DNA from: Azospirillum thiophilum
GTDB taxonomy: Bacteria > Pseudomonadota > Alphaproteobacteria > Azospirillales > Azospirillaceae
NCBI RefSeq assembly: GCF_001305595.1
Contig: NZ_CP012404.1
Coordinates: forward strand, 1-64,000
Direction: 5' to 3'
Length of the DNA stretch: 64,000 nucleotides
The position numbers were made by a program, and so were the translations under genes. Every line of letters starts with the position of its first letter. Within the stretch, counting starts at the first letter, position 1. The notes below the pieces were generated by a model. The model was not told the DNA's origin. It saw only the letters and a program-made list of their open reading frames with translations, and made no database searches. Of the stretch, positions 52,604 through 61,641 are shown piece after piece.

Positions 52604-53506
52604 TCAGGCCTCCCCATCCGCCAGTCCCGCCAGCCCGGCCAGCAGATGCTCGATGAAGGACCGGACCTTCGGCGAGACGTGGCGGGTCGCGGGATAGACG
52701 GCATGGATGGCCTCGTCCGTCAGCTCCTGCGCGGTCAGCACCGGCACCAGCCGGCCCGCCTTGATGTCGTCCTCGACGATGAAGTCGCCCAGCCGCACCA
52801 GCCCCAGCCCGCCGACGGCGGCATGCCGCAGCATCCACAGATTGTCGGCCTGGAAGCTGCCGTTGGGGCGCAGGGTTTCGCGGACGCCGTCGACCAGGAA
52901 CTCCCATTCCGGCCGGCCGCTGCCGGTCATCAGCGTCAGGCAGTCGTGGCGGGCGAGGTCGGCCGGCACCTGCGGCGTGCCGTGGCGCTCCAGATAGCCG
53001 GGGCTCGCCACCACCCGGCGCCGCATCGACCGCAGCCGCCGGGCGATCAGCGACGAATCGGCCAGCCGGCCGATGCGGACCGCCAGATCGAAGCCTTCGT
53101 CCACCAGCCGGACGTTGCGGTCGCTCAGGCTCGCCTCCAGCGTGACGCCGGGATACCGCTTCAGGTAGGAGGGCAGCAGCGGCGCCACCAGCATCTGGCC
53201 GAACATCACCGGCAAGGTGATGCGCAACGTCCCGCGCGGCTCCTCGTTCATTTCGGTCAGCGCCTGTTCCGCCTCGTCCAGCGCCGCCAGGATGGCGCGG
53301 GCGCGCAGGCAGAAGGTAGCGCCGGCATCGGTCAGCGCGACCCGCCGCGTCGTCCGCGCCAGCAGGCGCGTGCCCAGCCGGTTCTCCATCTGCGCGATGC
53401 GCCGGCTGATCGCCGAGGCCGACAGCCCAAGCCGTTCCGCCGCCGCCGACAGGCTGCCGCCGTCCACCACCTCCACCAGCACCGTCAGGTCGTCCAGCCG
53501 GTCCAT
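52604..53506 (-). CDS. LysR-family transcriptional regulator
   Basis: A 300-residue LysR protein of the large CrgA-like subgroup (LTVLVEVVDGGSLSAAAERL, SASAISRRIAQMENRLGTRL, effector GFDLAVRIGRLADSSLIAR). The ATG at 53504-53506 follows GAGGGGAAG. It is divergent from a peroxiredoxin gene, 134 bp away, with a TTGCA-N5-TGCAA site in between. A role in redox or metal stress control of the genes to the right is a fair inference. Confidence 0.9.
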   Translation of the reverse strand: MDRLDDLTVLVEVVDGGSLSAAAERLGLSASAISRRIAQMENRLGTRLLARTTRRVALTDAGATFCLRARAILAALDEAEQALTEMNEEPRGTLRITLPVMFGQMLVAPLLPSYLKRYPGVTLEASLSDRNVRLVDEGFDLAVRIGRLADSSLIARRLRSMRRRVVASPGYLERHGTPQVPADLARHDCLTLMTGSGRPEWEFLVDGVRETLRPNGSFQADNLWMLRHAAVGGLGLVRLGDFIVEDDIKAGRLVPVLTAQELTDEAIHAVYPATRHVSPKVRSFIEHLLAGLAGLADGEA

Positions 53507-53540
53507 TCTTCCCCTCCGCCGGTTATCGCCGGGCATATTC

Positions 53541-53555
53541 TTGCATTTCTTGCAA
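53541..53555. promoter_or_regulatory. LysR-type dyad between the LysR and peroxiredoxin genes
   Basis: TTGCA-ttttct region: TTGCA at 53541-53545 and TGCAA at 53551-53555 are perfect inverted copies with five bases between. This matches the general LysR T-N11-A box and lies midway between the divergent starts. Confidence 0.5.
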
Positions 53556-53639
53556 AGATCTTGTGCGCACACCCCCATGTTTTGCAAGCCCGCTCTCCGA
53601 CAGGATGGCCTTGCTGAACAAGCCGACGGGAAATGCGAG

Positions 53640-54305
53640 ATGCGCCTGCAACGACAACTCCGCAACATTCGTGCGCAGGCCGGAAAGGTCGTGTCGCCGG
53701 ACGCGGTGGCGATGCTGGACCGGGTCGTCGCCGACCTGAAGGCGCGCGGGGCGGAACTGGGGGCGCTGCGCCCCGGATTGCAGGCCCCCGACTTCGCGCT
53801 GCCCGACCAGCAGGGCCGCACCGTCTCGCTGTACGAGACGCTGGCGCGCGGGCCGGTGGTGCTGCTGTTCTACCGCGGCGAATGGTGTCCCTATTGTTGC
53901 GCACAGCTCAGGGCCATGCAGCTGGCGCTGCCGCAACTGACCGCCGCCGGCGCGCGGCTGGTCGCGGTGTCGCCGGAGCTGCCGGACCACAGCCTGTCGA
54001 TGGCGGAGCGCAACGCGCTCGACTTCGACATCCTGTCCGACCGCGGGGCGATGGTGGCGCGCAGCTACGGCCTCGTCTACCGGGTGCCGGACGACATGCG
54101 GGACTTCTATCGCGACCGCGGCGTCGATCTCGGCATCCGGCACGGCTGCCCGCCCGGACAGCCCTGGCATCTCTCCATTCCGGCGACCTACCTGCTGGCG
54201 CCCAGCGGCATCGTGCGCTTCGCCAGCATCGACGCCGACTACACCCAACGCCCGGAGCCGCAGTCGCTCGTCGACCTGCTGCACGACCGCGTCCCGGCGC
54301 ACTAG
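53640..54305 (+). CDS. Peroxiredoxin-like (AhpC/TSA) protein
   Basis: A 221-residue thioredoxin-fold protein. After a 50-residue helical N-terminus come APDFALPDQQGRTVSLYETL and LLFYRGEWCPYCCAQLRAM, with a CPYC peroxidatic/redox motif. It belongs to the 'peroxiredoxin-like' AhpC/TSA group rather than classical 2-Cys AhpC. Likely reduces peroxides in the cytoplasm. The ATG at 53640 is inferred from the alignment pattern. It lies 60 bp before bufA and may be co-transcribed with the bufferin operon. Confidence 0.88.
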   Translation: MRLQRQLRNIRAQAGKVVSPDAVAMLDRVVADLKARGAELGALRPGLQAPDFALPDQQGRTVSLYETLARGPVVLLFYRGEWCPYCCAQLRAMQLALPQLTAAGARLVAVSPELPDHSLSMAERNALDFDILSDRGAMVARSYGLVYRVPDDMRDFYRDRGVDLGIRHGCPPGQPWHLSIPATYLLAPSGIVRFASIDADYTQRPEPQSLVDLLHDRVPAH

Positions 54306-54365
54306 CGCCGGACCTCATGGCGCAACAGCGCCGAACACCCACCCGACAGAGAGGATCGTCGACCC

Positions 54366-54665
54366 ATGACCGCCACGCGCACCAAGACCCTGGCCCTGCT
54401 CCCCGTCGCCGGCGCGCTTGCCGGCGCCCTGACCCTGCTGGCCGGCCCGGCCGCGGCGCAGCAGGCCAACATGGAGAAGTGCTACGGCATCTCCAAGGCC
54501 GGCGAGAACGGCTGCGCCCACGCCAAGGGCCTGCATTCCTGCGCCGGCAACACCAGCCTGACCTATGACGGCGGCGACTGGAAGCTGGTCAAGGCCGGCA
54601 CCTGCGCCGCGGAGAACGGCCAGCTGAAGCCGTTCGAGGGCGCCAACCCGAAGAAGAAGGCCTGA
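54366..54665 (+). CDS. bufA1: Bufferin precursor peptide BufA1 (DUF2282)
   Basis: A 99-residue precursor with a signal peptide (residues 1-31, ending GPAAA). The mature part has four cysteines, Cys39, Cys50, Cys59 and Cys80, in the DUF2282 pattern EKCYGISKAGENGC, HSCAGN and GTCA. Bufferins are exported RiPPs whose cysteines are modified by the MNIO enzyme BufB with BufC, producing copper-binding peptides that protect the periplasm. It sits directly before bufB, bufC and a DoxX gene, the standard order. The C-terminus ends in lysines, NPKKKA. Confidence 0.92.
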   Translation: MTATRTKTLALLPVAGALAGALTLLAGPAAAQQANMEKCYGISKAGENGCAHAKGLHSCAGNTSLTYDGGDWKLVKAGTCAAENGQLKPFEGANPKKKA

Positions 54666-54669
54666 CGCC

Positions 54670-55641
54670 ATGGCCGCGACGACGCCTCCCCCTGCTGCGG
54701 CCCGCGCCGCCGGCCCCGTCCTGGACCGGGCAACTCCGGCTCCGGTCGCGGTTCCGGCCCCGGTTCCGGCCCCGGTTCCGGCCGCGGCCGGCATCGGCCT
54801 GCGCGAGCCGCATCGGGAGGCGTTCGTCGCGGCCGGCCTTCCCGCCCCCTGGGTGGAGATCCATTCGGAAAACTACCTGGTGCCGGGCGGCCCCCGGCTG
54901 GCCGGGATCGAGCGGGTGCGCCGCGACCGGCCGATCGGCTGCCACGGCGTCGGCCTGTCGCTGGGCAGTGCCGGCGGGCTGGATCCGGACCATCTTCTGC
55001 GGCTGCGCGCCCTCTATGCCCGGCTGGAACCGGGGCTGGTCTCCGAACATCTCTCCTGGAGCATCGGGGCAAGTACCGGCCCAGGCGCCAAGGGGGATGC
55101 CTATCTGAACGACCTGCTGCCGCTGCCCTACAGCGAGGAGTGCCTGGACCGGGTCTGCCGCAACCTCGACCATGCCCAGGACGCGCTGGGCCACCGCATC
55201 CTGGTGGAGAACCCGTCGGCCTACCTCGCCTTCGCCGGCAGCGTGATTCCCGAAGCCGAATTCCTGGCGGAGCTGGTGACCCGCACCGGCTGCGGCCTGC
55301 TGCTCGACATCAACAACCTCTATGTCTCGTCGGTCAATCTTGGTTTCGACCGGGCCGGCTGGCTGGACGCCATCCCCGCCGACGCGGTGGGCGAATACCA
55401 TCTCGCCGGCCATGCCCGCCTGACCGTCGGCGGCGAGGAGCTGCTGATCGACGACCATGGCAGCGCCGTCGGCGACGCCGTCATGGCGCTGTTCGCCGTG
55501 GCGCTGGACCGGATCGGTCCGCGCCCGACGCTGATCGAGTGGGACACCGACCTGCCGGAGCTGGACGGGCTGCTGGCCGAGGCGGCACGGGCGCAGCGGC
55601 TGCTCGACCCCGCGGTGCGGAGCGGCCGTCATGCCCACTGA
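54670..55641 (+). CDS. bufB1: Bufferin maturase BufB, DUF692/MNIO enzyme
   Basis: A 323-residue multinuclear non-haem iron oxidase (DUF692). Visible metal-ligand regions: CHGVGLSLGS, LVSEHLSWS, VENPSAY, LDINNLYVS, YHLAGH, LIDDHG and EWDTDLPEL, all with the expected His/Asp/Glu residues. It modifies the cysteines of BufA to thiooxazole-type groups. The N-terminus (about 1-38) has an extra Pro/Ala-rich tail coded by a 12-bp tandem repeat (GGTTCCGGCCCC at 54750-54785). It starts four bases after the bufA stop. Confidence 0.93.
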   Translation: MAATTPPPAAARAAGPVLDRATPAPVAVPAPVPAPVPAAAGIGLREPHREAFVAAGLPAPWVEIHSENYLVPGGPRLAGIERVRRDRPIGCHGVGLSLGSAGGLDPDHLLRLRALYARLEPGLVSEHLSWSIGASTGPGAKGDAYLNDLLPLPYSEECLDRVCRNLDHAQDALGHRILVENPSAYLAFAGSVIPEAEFLAELVTRTGCGLLLDINNLYVSSVNLGFDRAGWLDAIPADAVGEYHLAGHARLTVGGEELLIDDHGSAVGDAVMALFAVALDRIGPRPTLIEWDTDLPELDGLLAEAARAQRLLDPAVRSGRHAH

Positions 55642-56497
55642 GACGCAGGCCACGCTGGCCACGCTGCAACGGGACTTCACCGCCTTCCTGCTGCGGGGCG
55701 ACCCGGCCGTCGCCGGCGCCCTGCGCCCGGACCTGCCGCCGGGCCGGCTCGCGGTCTACCGCAACACCGTGGTCGGGTCGCTGGCCGACGTGCTGGGCAA
55801 TGCCCATCCCGCCGCGCGGCGCGCCGTCGGTTGCGACCGCTTCACCGCGCTGGCCACCCGCTTCGTCCTGGAGCATCCGCCGCGGCAACCGATGCTGTGG
55901 AGCTACGGCGGCGGCTTCGCCGACTGGCTGGAGCGGAGGGGAGGGGAGGGCGCGCCGCCCTGGCTGCCCGACCTCGCCCGGCTGGACTGGGCGATGCACG
56001 AGGCGCTGTTCGCCGCCGATGCCGAACCGCTCGATCCCGGCCGTCTCGCCGCGGTCCCGCCCGAACGGGCCGGGGCGCTGCGGCTGATGCCGCACCCGTC
56101 GGTCCGCCTGCTGCGCTCGGACTGGACCGTCCATGCGCTGTGGCGGGACGAGGCCGCGGTTGCCCGGACCGAACCGGAGGCGGTGCTGGTCGGCCGGACC
56201 GACGGCGAGGTGCGCTGCGCCCGGCTTTCGGCCGAAGACGGCGTGCTGGCCGCGCACCTCCTGTCCGGCGCCACCCTGGACGAGGCGCTTGCCGAAGCAG
56301 CATCGGCGGCCGGGGAGATGGCGGCCGGGGAGATGGCGGCCGGGGAGATGGCGGACGGAGAAATGCCGGACGGCGAGGAGGCCGCCACCGGCCTCCAGTC
56401 CCTGCTGGCGCTGCTGCTGCACAACCGATTGCTGGCCGGCTTCGCTCTCGACCACGGGAGCCCGGATGCCGGGCCGGCCGGAGGAGACGAGCCATGA
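55631..56497 (+). CDS. bufC1: BufC, DUF2063 partner of the MNIO enzyme
   Basis: A 288-residue DUF2063 protein that overlaps bufB by 11 bp. The N-terminal region [12 protein letters not shown] ... [20 protein letters not shown] is the family DNA-binding-like domain that helps deliver the precursor to BufB. The C-terminal part contains an AAGEM repeat coded by four 15-bp units (56306-56365), which is not part of the family core. The stop overlaps the DoxX start (ATGA at 56494-56497). Function by family: recognition of BufA. Confidence 0.9.
   Translation: MPTETQATLATLQRDFTAFLLRGDPAVAGALRPDLPPGRLAVYRNTVVGSLADVLGNAHPAARRAVGCDRFTALATRFVLEHPPRQPMLWSYGGGFADWLERRGGEGAPPWLPDLARLDWAMHEALFAADAEPLDPGRLAAVPPERAGALRLMPHPSVRLLRSDWTVHALWRDEAAVARTEPEAVLVGRTDGEVRCARLSAEDGVLAAHLLSGATLDEALAEAASAAGEMAAGEMAAGEMADGEMPDGEEAATGLQSLLALLLHNRLLAGFALDHGSPDAGPAGGDEP
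56306..56365 (+). repeat. 15-bp tandem repeats in bufC
   Basis: GCGGCCGGGGAGATG is repeated at 56306, 56321 and 56336, and a diverged unit follows at 56351. It codes for a repeating AAGEM segment. Unit changes keep the frame, so length variation between strains is expected. Confidence 0.9.
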
Positions 56498-57015
56498 TGT
56501 CCCTGCCGCCCACCCGGCCCGCTGCTCCACCCTCCGGGCCGGCCGCCGCATGGCCCACGCCGGCCCTGCATGCCGCCCTGCATGCCGGCGGACGGATCGC
56601 CGGCTGGCTCGAGCGCCATGCCGCCCCGCTGCTCGACCTCGCGGTCCGGCTGGCGATGGCGCCGATCTTCTTCCGCTCGGGCCTCCAGAAGATCGGCGAC
56701 TGGCCGTCGACGCTCTTTCTGTTCCAGGAGGAATACCGGGTGCCGGTCCTGCCCGCCGACATCGCCGCGCTGCTGGCCACGGCAACCGAGCTGACCATGC
56801 CGGTGCTGCTGGTGCTCGGGCTGGCGACCCGGCTGGCGGCGCTGCCGCTGCTGGCGATGGCGATGGTGATCCAGTTCGTGCTCGGCGCGCAGAATCCGGC
56901 CTTCAACAATCCGCAACATTACTTCTGGATGCTCCTGCTCGCCGGCCTGGTCGTCCGCGGCGGCGGCCGGCTGTCGCTCGACCATTGGATCCATCGCAAG
57001 GGAGGCGGCCTGTGA
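56494..57015 (+). CDS. DoxX-family membrane protein of the bufferin operon
   Basis: A 173-residue membrane protein. About four hydrophobic helices start at [18 protein letters not shown], the DoxX signature. DoxX-like proteins are the usual fourth member (BufD) of bufferin operons, where they may help redox steps or export. A Pro/Ala-rich 45-residue N-terminus precedes the core. A GGAGGAGA site lies upstream. The stop overlaps the chemoreceptor start (GTGA at 57012-57015). Confidence 0.88.
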   Translation: MMSLPPTRPAAPPSGPAAAWPTPALHAALHAGGRIAGWLERHAAPLLDLAVRLAMAPIFFRSGLQKIGDWPSTLFLFQEEYRVPVLPADIAALLATATELTMPVLLVLGLATRLAALPLLAMAMVIQFVLGAQNPAFNNPQHYFWMLLLAGLVVRGGGRLSLDHWIHRKGGGL

Positions 57016-58775
57016 CCCCATCCGTTTCGACCGCCGCCGGGCACCGGCAGCCCGCCCGGCCAGCCGGGCAACAGCAGACCGCCCGGCCAGCCGGGCACCG
57101 GCAGATCGCCCGGCTCGGCTGGCTGCTGTCCGCCGGCCTCATCGCCGTGCTGCTGCTGGTGCTGGCGGTCAGCGTCGTCACCGTGCGCGGGATCGCCCAG
57201 GTCGACGAGCGCTGGAACGCCTACGACCTCGGCGCCGCCGCCAAGGCGGACGCGCTGTCCGACCTGCGCGGCGCGCTCGGCTTCGGCGGGGTGATCCACC
57301 GCTTCGGCGATTTCCTGCTGACCGGCGACCCGGCCCGCGCCGCCGAGGTGCGGCAGAGCCTGCGCTCGGCCTCGGCCAACCTCGACGTCTACCGCTATGC
57401 CGGCGACCTGACCCAGGCGGAAGGCGCTGCGCTCGACACCGTCGCCGCGACGCTGGTGCAGGTGGAGGCCAAGCTGTCGGGAGCGGAAAAGGCGCTGGCC
57501 GCCCATGTGCCGCTCGACCGGCTGGCCCGCGACGCGGCGCTCGACACCGCACCGGCGGTCGCCGCCATGCGGACGCTGAACGGCGAGCTGACGCGCGGCC
57601 GGGCCGCTCTGGGCGAGGCCAACCGCGACGGCATCGCCGCGCTGAACCTCACCGTGCTGAGCGGCGGCGGGGTGGCGCTGGCGCTGCTGCTGACCATCGC
57701 CGGCCTGTTCCTCTGGTTCACCCATCACCGCATCGTCCGCCCGCTGGCCCGGCTGGCCGCGGCGATGCAGCGGCTTGCCGGCGGCGACCTGGAGGGGGAG
57801 GTGCCGCTGGCCGGCCGCCGCGACGAGATCGGCGCCATGGCCGGCACCGTCCAGGTGTTCCGCGACGGGCTGGTGCAGCTGCGCGCGGCGGGCGAGCGCG
57901 AGCGCGCCGAGGCCGAGCGCGACCGCCGCCGCCAGGAGGAGCTGGAGCGCGGCCTGCGCGCCTTCGAGACGGAGATCGGCACGCTGGCCGGGGCGCTGAC
58001 CGGACGGGCCGGCACCCTGCGGCGGACGGGGGAGACGCTGGCGCAGTCCTCCGGCCGGACCATCGCCGGCACGCAGGAGGTGTCCGCCGCCGCCGCCCGC
58101 ACCGCCGACACCGTCCAGGCCGTCGCCGCCGCGACCGAGGAGCTGTCGGCCTCGATCGCCGCGATCGGCCAGCGGGTGCATGGCTCGGTCGACATGGCGA
58201 CGACCGCCGCCGGGCAGGCCGAACGCTCGTCCGCCACCGTCGCCAGCCTGGCGGAGGCGGTGCAACGGATCGGCGAGGTGGTCGGGCTGATCAACGCCAT
58301 CGCCAGCCAGACCAACCTCCTGGCGCTGAACGCCACCATCGAGGCGGCAAGGGCGGGGGAGGCCGGCAAGGGCTTCGCCGTGGTGGCGCAGGAGGTCAAG
58401 AATCTCGCCAGCCAGACGGCGAAGGCGACCGAGGACATCACCGGCCAGATCGAGACGATCCGCAGCGCCACCGACGGCGCGGTCGGCGCCATCCAGGGGA
58501 TCGGCGGCAGCCTGGAGCAGGTCTGCCGCATCGCCCGCGAGATCGCCGACGCCGTCACCCAGCAGGACGCGGCGACGCGCGAGATCGCCCGCAACATCCA
58601 GGAGACGGCCGGCACCGCCGGTGCGGTCAGCGTCGCCATCGCCGAGGTGGCGCAGGCCGCCGAACAGGCCGGCACGGTTGCGGACGGCATGCTTGCCGCG
58701 GCACAATCGCTGGGCGGCGAGACGCAGCGGCTGGAGGCCGCGACGCACCGCCTCTCGGACACCCTGCGGGGGTGA
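57012..58775 (+). CDS. Methyl-accepting chemotaxis protein
   Basis: A 587-residue chemoreceptor starting with GTG in a GTGA overlap with the DoxX gene. TM1 is about residues 34-58, the periplasmic sensor about 59-212, TM2 about 214-238, then HAMP, and the MA signalling domain with the hairpin tip [20 protein letters not shown] and [16 protein letters not shown]. Its sensor is homologous to that of the next gene (see findings). The N-terminus has an imperfect repeat based on RQPARPAG. The sequence does not name the ligand; position after bufABC suggests copper or redox stress (inference). Confidence 0.92.
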   Translation: MTPSVSTAAGHRQPARPAGQQQTARPAGHRQIARLGWLLSAGLIAVLLLVLAVSVVTVRGIAQVDERWNAYDLGAAAKADALSDLRGALGFGGVIHRFGDFLLTGDPARAAEVRQSLRSASANLDVYRYAGDLTQAEGAALDTVAATLVQVEAKLSGAEKALAAHVPLDRLARDAALDTAPAVAAMRTLNGELTRGRAALGEANRDGIAALNLTVLSGGGVALALLLTIAGLFLWFTHHRIVRPLARLAAAMQRLAGGDLEGEVPLAGRRDEIGAMAGTVQVFRDGLVQLRAAGERERAEAERDRRRQEELERGLRAFETEIGTLAGALTGRAGTLRRTGETLAQSSGRTIAGTQEVSAAAARTADTVQAVAAATEELSASIAAIGQRVHGSVDMATTAAGQAERSSATVASLAEAVQRIGEVVGLINAIASQTNLLALNATIEAARAGEAGKGFAVVAQEVKNLASQTAKATEDITGQIETIRSATDGAVGAIQGIGGSLEQVCRIAREIADAVTQQDAATREIARNIQETAGTAGAVSVAIAEVAQAAEQAGTVADGMLAAAQSLGGETQRLEAATHRLSDTLRG

Positions 58776-58791
58776 GGAAGGAAACGGCAGC

Positions 58792-61569
58792 GTGACCGAT
58801 ATCACCAGGGACGACGCCATCGCGGCCGTGGCCGGACCCCCGTCGTCCAGTTCGCCGCCCGCCACTTCACCGCACGCCGCGCTCCCAGATGCGCATGGGC
58901 CGTCCGGCAGGCAGGAGGGGCGTCCGCAGGCCCCTCCGGAGTCGCGTCCGGCAGCGCGGGGCCGGCGCTTCAACCTGACCATCGCGCGGTCGTCGCTGCT
59001 GCTGACGACGGCGCTGGTGGTCTGTCTGGTGGTGATGCTGGCGGTCGGTGTCCAGCTGGTGCGCGGCATGGAGTCGGTGGCCGACGGCTGGCGCGACTAT
59101 GATCTCCAGGCCGCCACCCGGTCCGACGCCCTGTCGGAGGTCCGCGGGCATCTCGGTCTCGGCGGCGTCATCGACCGGTTCCAGGAGGGCCGTGCCGCCA
59201 CCGATCCCGCGGTACGGGCGGAGCTGGAGCGGTCGCTGGATCTCGCCCGCGCCAACCTGGGCATCTACCGCGACATCGCCACGCCGACGGAGGACGAGGC
59301 GAAGGCGATCGCCGCCATCGCCGCCTTCCTCGACGCCATCGAGGTGCAGCTCACCGATCCGGCAGGCGCCATCTCCGCCGAGGCCTTCGACGCCTGCCGC
59401 CGCGACGCGGTCAAGGGGCTGGCCGCGCTCAACAGCCATCTCAGCCTGCAGCGCGCCCGGCTGACCGCCGCCAACCTGACGGGAATCGAACAGCTTCAGC
59501 GGATGATGACGATGGGCGGCGGCATCATCGGCGTGCTGGTGCTCGGGCTGGCGGGGGCGGCGGTGTGGTTCACCCGCAGCCGCATCCTCCGTCCGCTCGG
59601 CCGGCTGATGGAGGATGCCCGCCGGCTGGCCCGCCGCGACCTCGACCATCCGTTCCTGTGGACCCGGCATGACGAGCTGGGGCTGCTCGGCCGCAGCCTG
59701 GAAGGCAGCCGGGCGGCCTTGCGCAACCTGTTCTTCGCCATCGAGGAGAAGTCCCGCCGCCTGGGCGAGAGCGAGCGCCGCTATGCCATGGCCGCCGCCG
59801 CCGCCAATGACGGGCTGTGGGACTGGAATGTCCTCACCGATTCGCTGTACCTGTCGCCCCGGCTGCGCCGGATGCTGCATCTGCCGGAGGGCGGCGCGGA
59901 CGATCCGGAGGATGCGCCGCCGCCAGCGCCGGGATTCGATCTGGACACCGAACTGGGGCCGGGCGTGGCCCCCTGCCTGGAGCCGCTGCTGGCGCGCATC
60001 CATCCCGACGACCGCCGCGCCTTCCTCGCCGCCCTGCGCCAGGGCGAACGGGGGGCCGACGGCACCGTCTTCGAGATCGAGTTCCGGGTGCCCCCGCCCC
60101 CGCAGCAGCAGAGCGGCGAGCAAATGGCATCGCCGGGCGGCGAAGAAGCCTGGATCCATCTGCGCGGCATCGTCGCCCGCGGGACGGACGGCCGGCTGGT
60201 CCGGCTGGCCGGCTCGGCCGCCGACGTCAGCGACCGCAAGGACTACGAGGCGCGGCTGGTCCATCAGGCCACCCATGATTTCCTGACCGGCCTGCCCAAC
60301 CGCGCCTTCCTGGTGCGCTGGCTGCATGACCGCCAGTCGGAGGAGCAGCCGGAGAAGCGGGCCGGGCTGGCGCTGCTGTTCCTCGACCTCGACGGCTTCA
60401 AGACGATCAACGACAGCCTGGGCCATGCGGTCGGCGACATGGTGCTGATCGCCACGGCCGACCGCATCTCGGCCTTGCTGGCCCCCGGGGAGTTCGTCGC
60501 CCGGCTGGGCGGCGACGAGTTCGTCCTGACGGTTCCGGCCGGGCAGGAGGAGGCGATGGCCCGCGCGCAGGCGCTGGAGGCCGCCTTCCAGCGCCCGCTC
60601 TGCGTCGGCGGCATGGAATTGCGGGTCGGGCTCAGCATCGGGCTGGCGGTGGATGACGGGACCGGCGGCGATCCCGACCGGCTGTTGCGGGACGCCGACA
60701 TCGCGCTCTATCGCGCCAAGGAACGCGGCAGGCGCCAGACCGTCCTGTTCGACGCCTCCCTGCGCGAGGCGATCCTGATCCGCAACCGCCTGCAGCAGGA
60801 TCTGGTGCGGTCGATCGACGACGGCGACATCTTCCTGGTCTACCAGCCGATCGTCACGCTGCCCGAAGGGCGTCTGGTCGGGTTCGAGGCGCTGGTGCGC
60901 TGGCGCCATCCCGACCTCGGCCCGATCAGTCCGGCGCAATTCATCCCCATCGCCGAGGAAACCGGCCAGATCCTGCCGCTCGGCCGGCATGTGCTGGAAC
61001 AGGCGGTGGCGCAGCTCGGCCGCTGGCGGGCGGCGGCGGGCGGCGGCGGGCTGACCGTCAACGTCAACCTGTCGGCCCGCCAGATGTGGGACGAGCGTCA
61101 TATCGAGGAGTTGCTGGCCATGCTGGCCGACGGCCGGGCGGCCGGGCTGAAGATCGAGGTGACGGAGAGCATGACCGTCACCGACCATGACCAGGCCCGC
61201 GCCACGCTGGAGCGCTTCCATGCGCTGGGGGTGCAGCTGTGCATGGATGATTTCGGCACCGGCTATTCCTCGCTGTCGCATCTCAGCCGGCTGCCCTTCG
61301 ACGTGCTGAAGATCGACAAGAGCTTCATCAGCGCGCTGGGCGGCGATCCGCGGCAGGAATCGCTGCTGCGCGGCATCGTCGAGCTGGCCCACACCATCGG
61401 CCTGGACGTGGTGGCCGAGGGGGTGGAGACCGAGGCCGAGCGGGCGGTCGTCACCCGCATCGGCTGCGACTATGCGCAGGGCTACCTGTTCGCCCGCCCC
61501 TTGTCGGTCGCCGATGCCGACGCGCTGCTGGCCCGGCAGGCACAGCAAGGGGCCGGCCCGCTCCCGTGA
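58792..61569 (+). CDS. GGDEF-EAL cyclic-di-GMP protein with the same sensor
   Basis: A 925-residue membrane protein starting at GTG 58792. TM1 is about 62-85, the sensor about 86-240, TM2 about 243-265, then a HAMP-like region, PAS/PAC (about 325-485), GGDEF (residues 573-577 intact) and EAL (699-701 intact, with DDFGTGYSSL). Both cyclase and phosphodiesterase motifs look usable; no RxxD I-site was seen just before GGDEF. The sensor resembles that of the chemoreceptor 16 bp upstream. Cytoplasmic output is c-di-GMP turnover. Confidence 0.93.
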   Translation: MTDITRDDAIAAVAGPPSSSSPPATSPHAALPDAHGPSGRQEGRPQAPPESRPAARGRRFNLTIARSSLLLTTALVVCLVVMLAVGVQLVRGMESVADGWRDYDLQAATRSDALSEVRGHLGLGGVIDRFQEGRAATDPAVRAELERSLDLARANLGIYRDIATPTEDEAKAIAAIAAFLDAIEVQLTDPAGAISAEAFDACRRDAVKGLAALNSHLSLQRARLTAANLTGIEQLQRMMTMGGGIIGVLVLGLAGAAVWFTRSRILRPLGRLMEDARRLARRDLDHPFLWTRHDELGLLGRSLEGSRAALRNLFFAIEEKSRRLGESERRYAMAAAAANDGLWDWNVLTDSLYLSPRLRRMLHLPEGGADDPEDAPPPAPGFDLDTELGPGVAPCLEPLLARIHPDDRRAFLAALRQGERGADGTVFEIEFRVPPPPQQQSGEQMASPGGEEAWIHLRGIVARGTDGRLVRLAGSAADVSDRKDYEARLVHQATHDFLTGLPNRAFLVRWLHDRQSEEQPEKRAGLALLFLDLDGFKTINDSLGHAVGDMVLIATADRISALLAPGEFVARLGGDEFVLTVPAGQEEAMARAQALEAAFQRPLCVGGMELRVGLSIGLAVDDGTGGDPDRLLRDADIALYRAKERGRRQTVLFDASLREAILIRNRLQQDLVRSIDDGDIFLVYQPIVTLPEGRLVGFEALVRWRHPDLGPISPAQFIPIAEETGQILPLGRHVLEQAVAQLGRWRAAAGGGGLTVNVNLSARQMWDERHIEELLAMLADGRAAGLKIEVTESMTVTDHDQARATLERFHALGVQLCMDDFGTGYSSLSHLSRLPFDVLKIDKSFISALGGDPRQESLLRGIVELAHTIGLDVVAEGVETEAERAVVTRIGCDYAQGYLFARPLSVADADALLARQAQQGAGPLP

Positions 61570-61578
61570 GGTGCGGAC

Positions 61579-61614
61579 CGGCCCCGTTGCCGGCCCCGTT
61601 GCCGGCCCCGTTGC
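61579..61614. repeat. Three 12-bp tandem repeats after the GGDEF-EAL gene
   Basis: CGGCCCCGTTGC is repeated exactly at 61579, 61591 and 61603. The array lies in the gap between the convergent GGDEF-EAL and glycoside hydrolase genes. No hairpin terminator was recognised there. Confidence 0.85.
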
Positions 61615-61641
61615 CGGTTATCGTGCGCGGACTGCGGCGCG

